Made by a program: the position numbers and the translations under genes. The notes beneath the pieces were generated by a model, which searched no databases, was not told where the DNA came from, and saw nothing but the letters and a program-made list of their open reading frames with translations. Below are positions 14,952 to 15,363 of a stretch of DNA of 15,363 nt, one piece after another. The first letter of the stretch is position 1, and every line of letters starts with the position of its first letter. The DNA is from Bremia lactucae (lineage: Eukaryota; Oomycota; Peronosporomycetes; Peronosporales; Peronosporaceae), in assembly GCF_004359215.1 (NCBI RefSeq), contig NW_027152073.1:1-15363 (forward strand). The letters run 5' to 3'.

Positions 14952-15363
14952 CTAGATATTTTCAGGATCAGGGCGCACGCCGTATTTACCGACGATGCAC
15001 CCAAGAAGTGGTATTTCGCTTGCAGTGAATATATACTTCTTGAGATTTGCGTACAACTTATGCGTTCGCATAAGTGAAAGAACCTGACGAACGTGAGTTT
15101 TATGAACTTCCACGTCCGTCATTTCGTCCATAGCCGGGCTATGGACGGATATATCGTCAAAATAACTCGGTGCGAATTCTCGCACTGGTCTCAACAGATT
15201 CGTTACACATCCGTTGAGTGTTGCAGGGGCGTTACTAAGCCCCTGTGTCATTACTAGCCATTCCCAGAGCATCCCACTGGGATTGCTCACTCCTGTGTAC
15301 GGGATGTCCCGTTGACGCATAAGGATCTGATAAAATCCATTGAAGAAAAGTTAGTACTCTTTG
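14952..15363 (-). pseudogene. pol: G2 pol: reverse transcriptase, partial
   Basis: From 15320: RDIPYTGVSNPSGMLWEWLV and MTQGLSNAPATLNGCVTNLL (motif B), APSYFDDISVHS (motif C with both Asp intact, residues 55-56), HKLYANLKKYIFTASEIPLL and GCIVGKYGVRPDPENI. Upstream, FNGFYQIL is the end of motif A. A deletion of roughly 13 bases relative to G1 removes the SSIDLMD part, including the catalytic Asp. The sequence then leaves the window. It is complementary to G1, which has motif A residues but a mutated motif C. Confidence 0.85.

Larger units (their letters stand above)
10860..15363 (-). mobile_element. G2: second copy of the G chromovirus-type Ty3/Gypsy element
   Basis: Same order and orientation as G1: LTR, polypurine tract, 3' region with antisense ORF, then pol from chromodomain to RT, running off the right edge inside RT. 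Its LTR begins abruptly in the linker of B, fitting insertion of G2 into B. Some domains are better preserved than in G1 (integrase core, GPF-RLRPY module, YFDD), others worse (chromodomain core, RT motif A). The two copies therefore decayed independently. Confidence 0.88.

Noticed and set aside
15321..15363. Insertion junction at the right end of G2
   Set aside because: After a small deletion, the last bases (GTACTCTT) again match G1 near 4310. The element continues past the window and there is no junction here.

Overview
This window is a retrotransposon graveyard with no convincing host gene, rRNA, tRNA or CRISPR array. The reverse transcriptase, RNase H, integrase and chromodomain segments have the wording typical of Ty3/Gypsy elements in oomycetes (Phytophthora and downy mildews). 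I therefore infer a gene-poor, repeat-rich region of an oomycete nucleus. That assignment rests on family recognition, not on a search.

Layout, left to right. (1) 1-4936, minus strand: element G1, a broken chromovirus-type Ty3/Gypsy copy. Its 3' LTR is cut by the left window edge. Reading down in coordinate come the polypurine tract, a 1 kb 3' region, then pol backwards (chromodomain, integrase, RNase H, RT). (2) 5137-7540, plus strand: element A, the heavily decayed 3' half (RT, RNase H, integrase remnants, LTR) of a second Gypsy family. (3) 7541-8218: a spacer with a 186-codon minus-strand ORF of uncertain nature. (4) 8219-10859, plus strand: element B, LTR, gag, protease and a repeat-bearing linker. 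Its LTR matches that of A, so A and B are a head-to-tail pair of one family. (5) 10860-15363, minus strand: element G2, a second copy of the G family. It starts abruptly in the PR-RT linker of B, consistent with a nested insertion, and runs off the right edge.

All four elements are dead: every coding domain carries frameshifts, stops or lost catalytic residues. A supplies RT/RNase H/integrase remnants and B supplies gag/protease, so together they show most of one family's gene order. G1 and G2 show the other family's pol from RT to chromodomain; their gag is not in the window.

Two signals go beyond ordinary decay. First, both G copies are packed with short perfect inverted repeats (stems of 7-11 bp, short loops) every few tens of bases, in coding and non-coding parts. 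Comparing the copies shows compensatory base pairs, different hairpins at the same locus, and at least one loop that looks inverted. Second, both G copies carry a long reading frame on the strand opposite pol, starting near the 3' LTR and running under the pol 3' end. It has a conserved globular-looking block and a heptad coiled coil. In the coiled-coil segment, differences between the copies concentrate at third codon positions of this antisense frame, not of pol.
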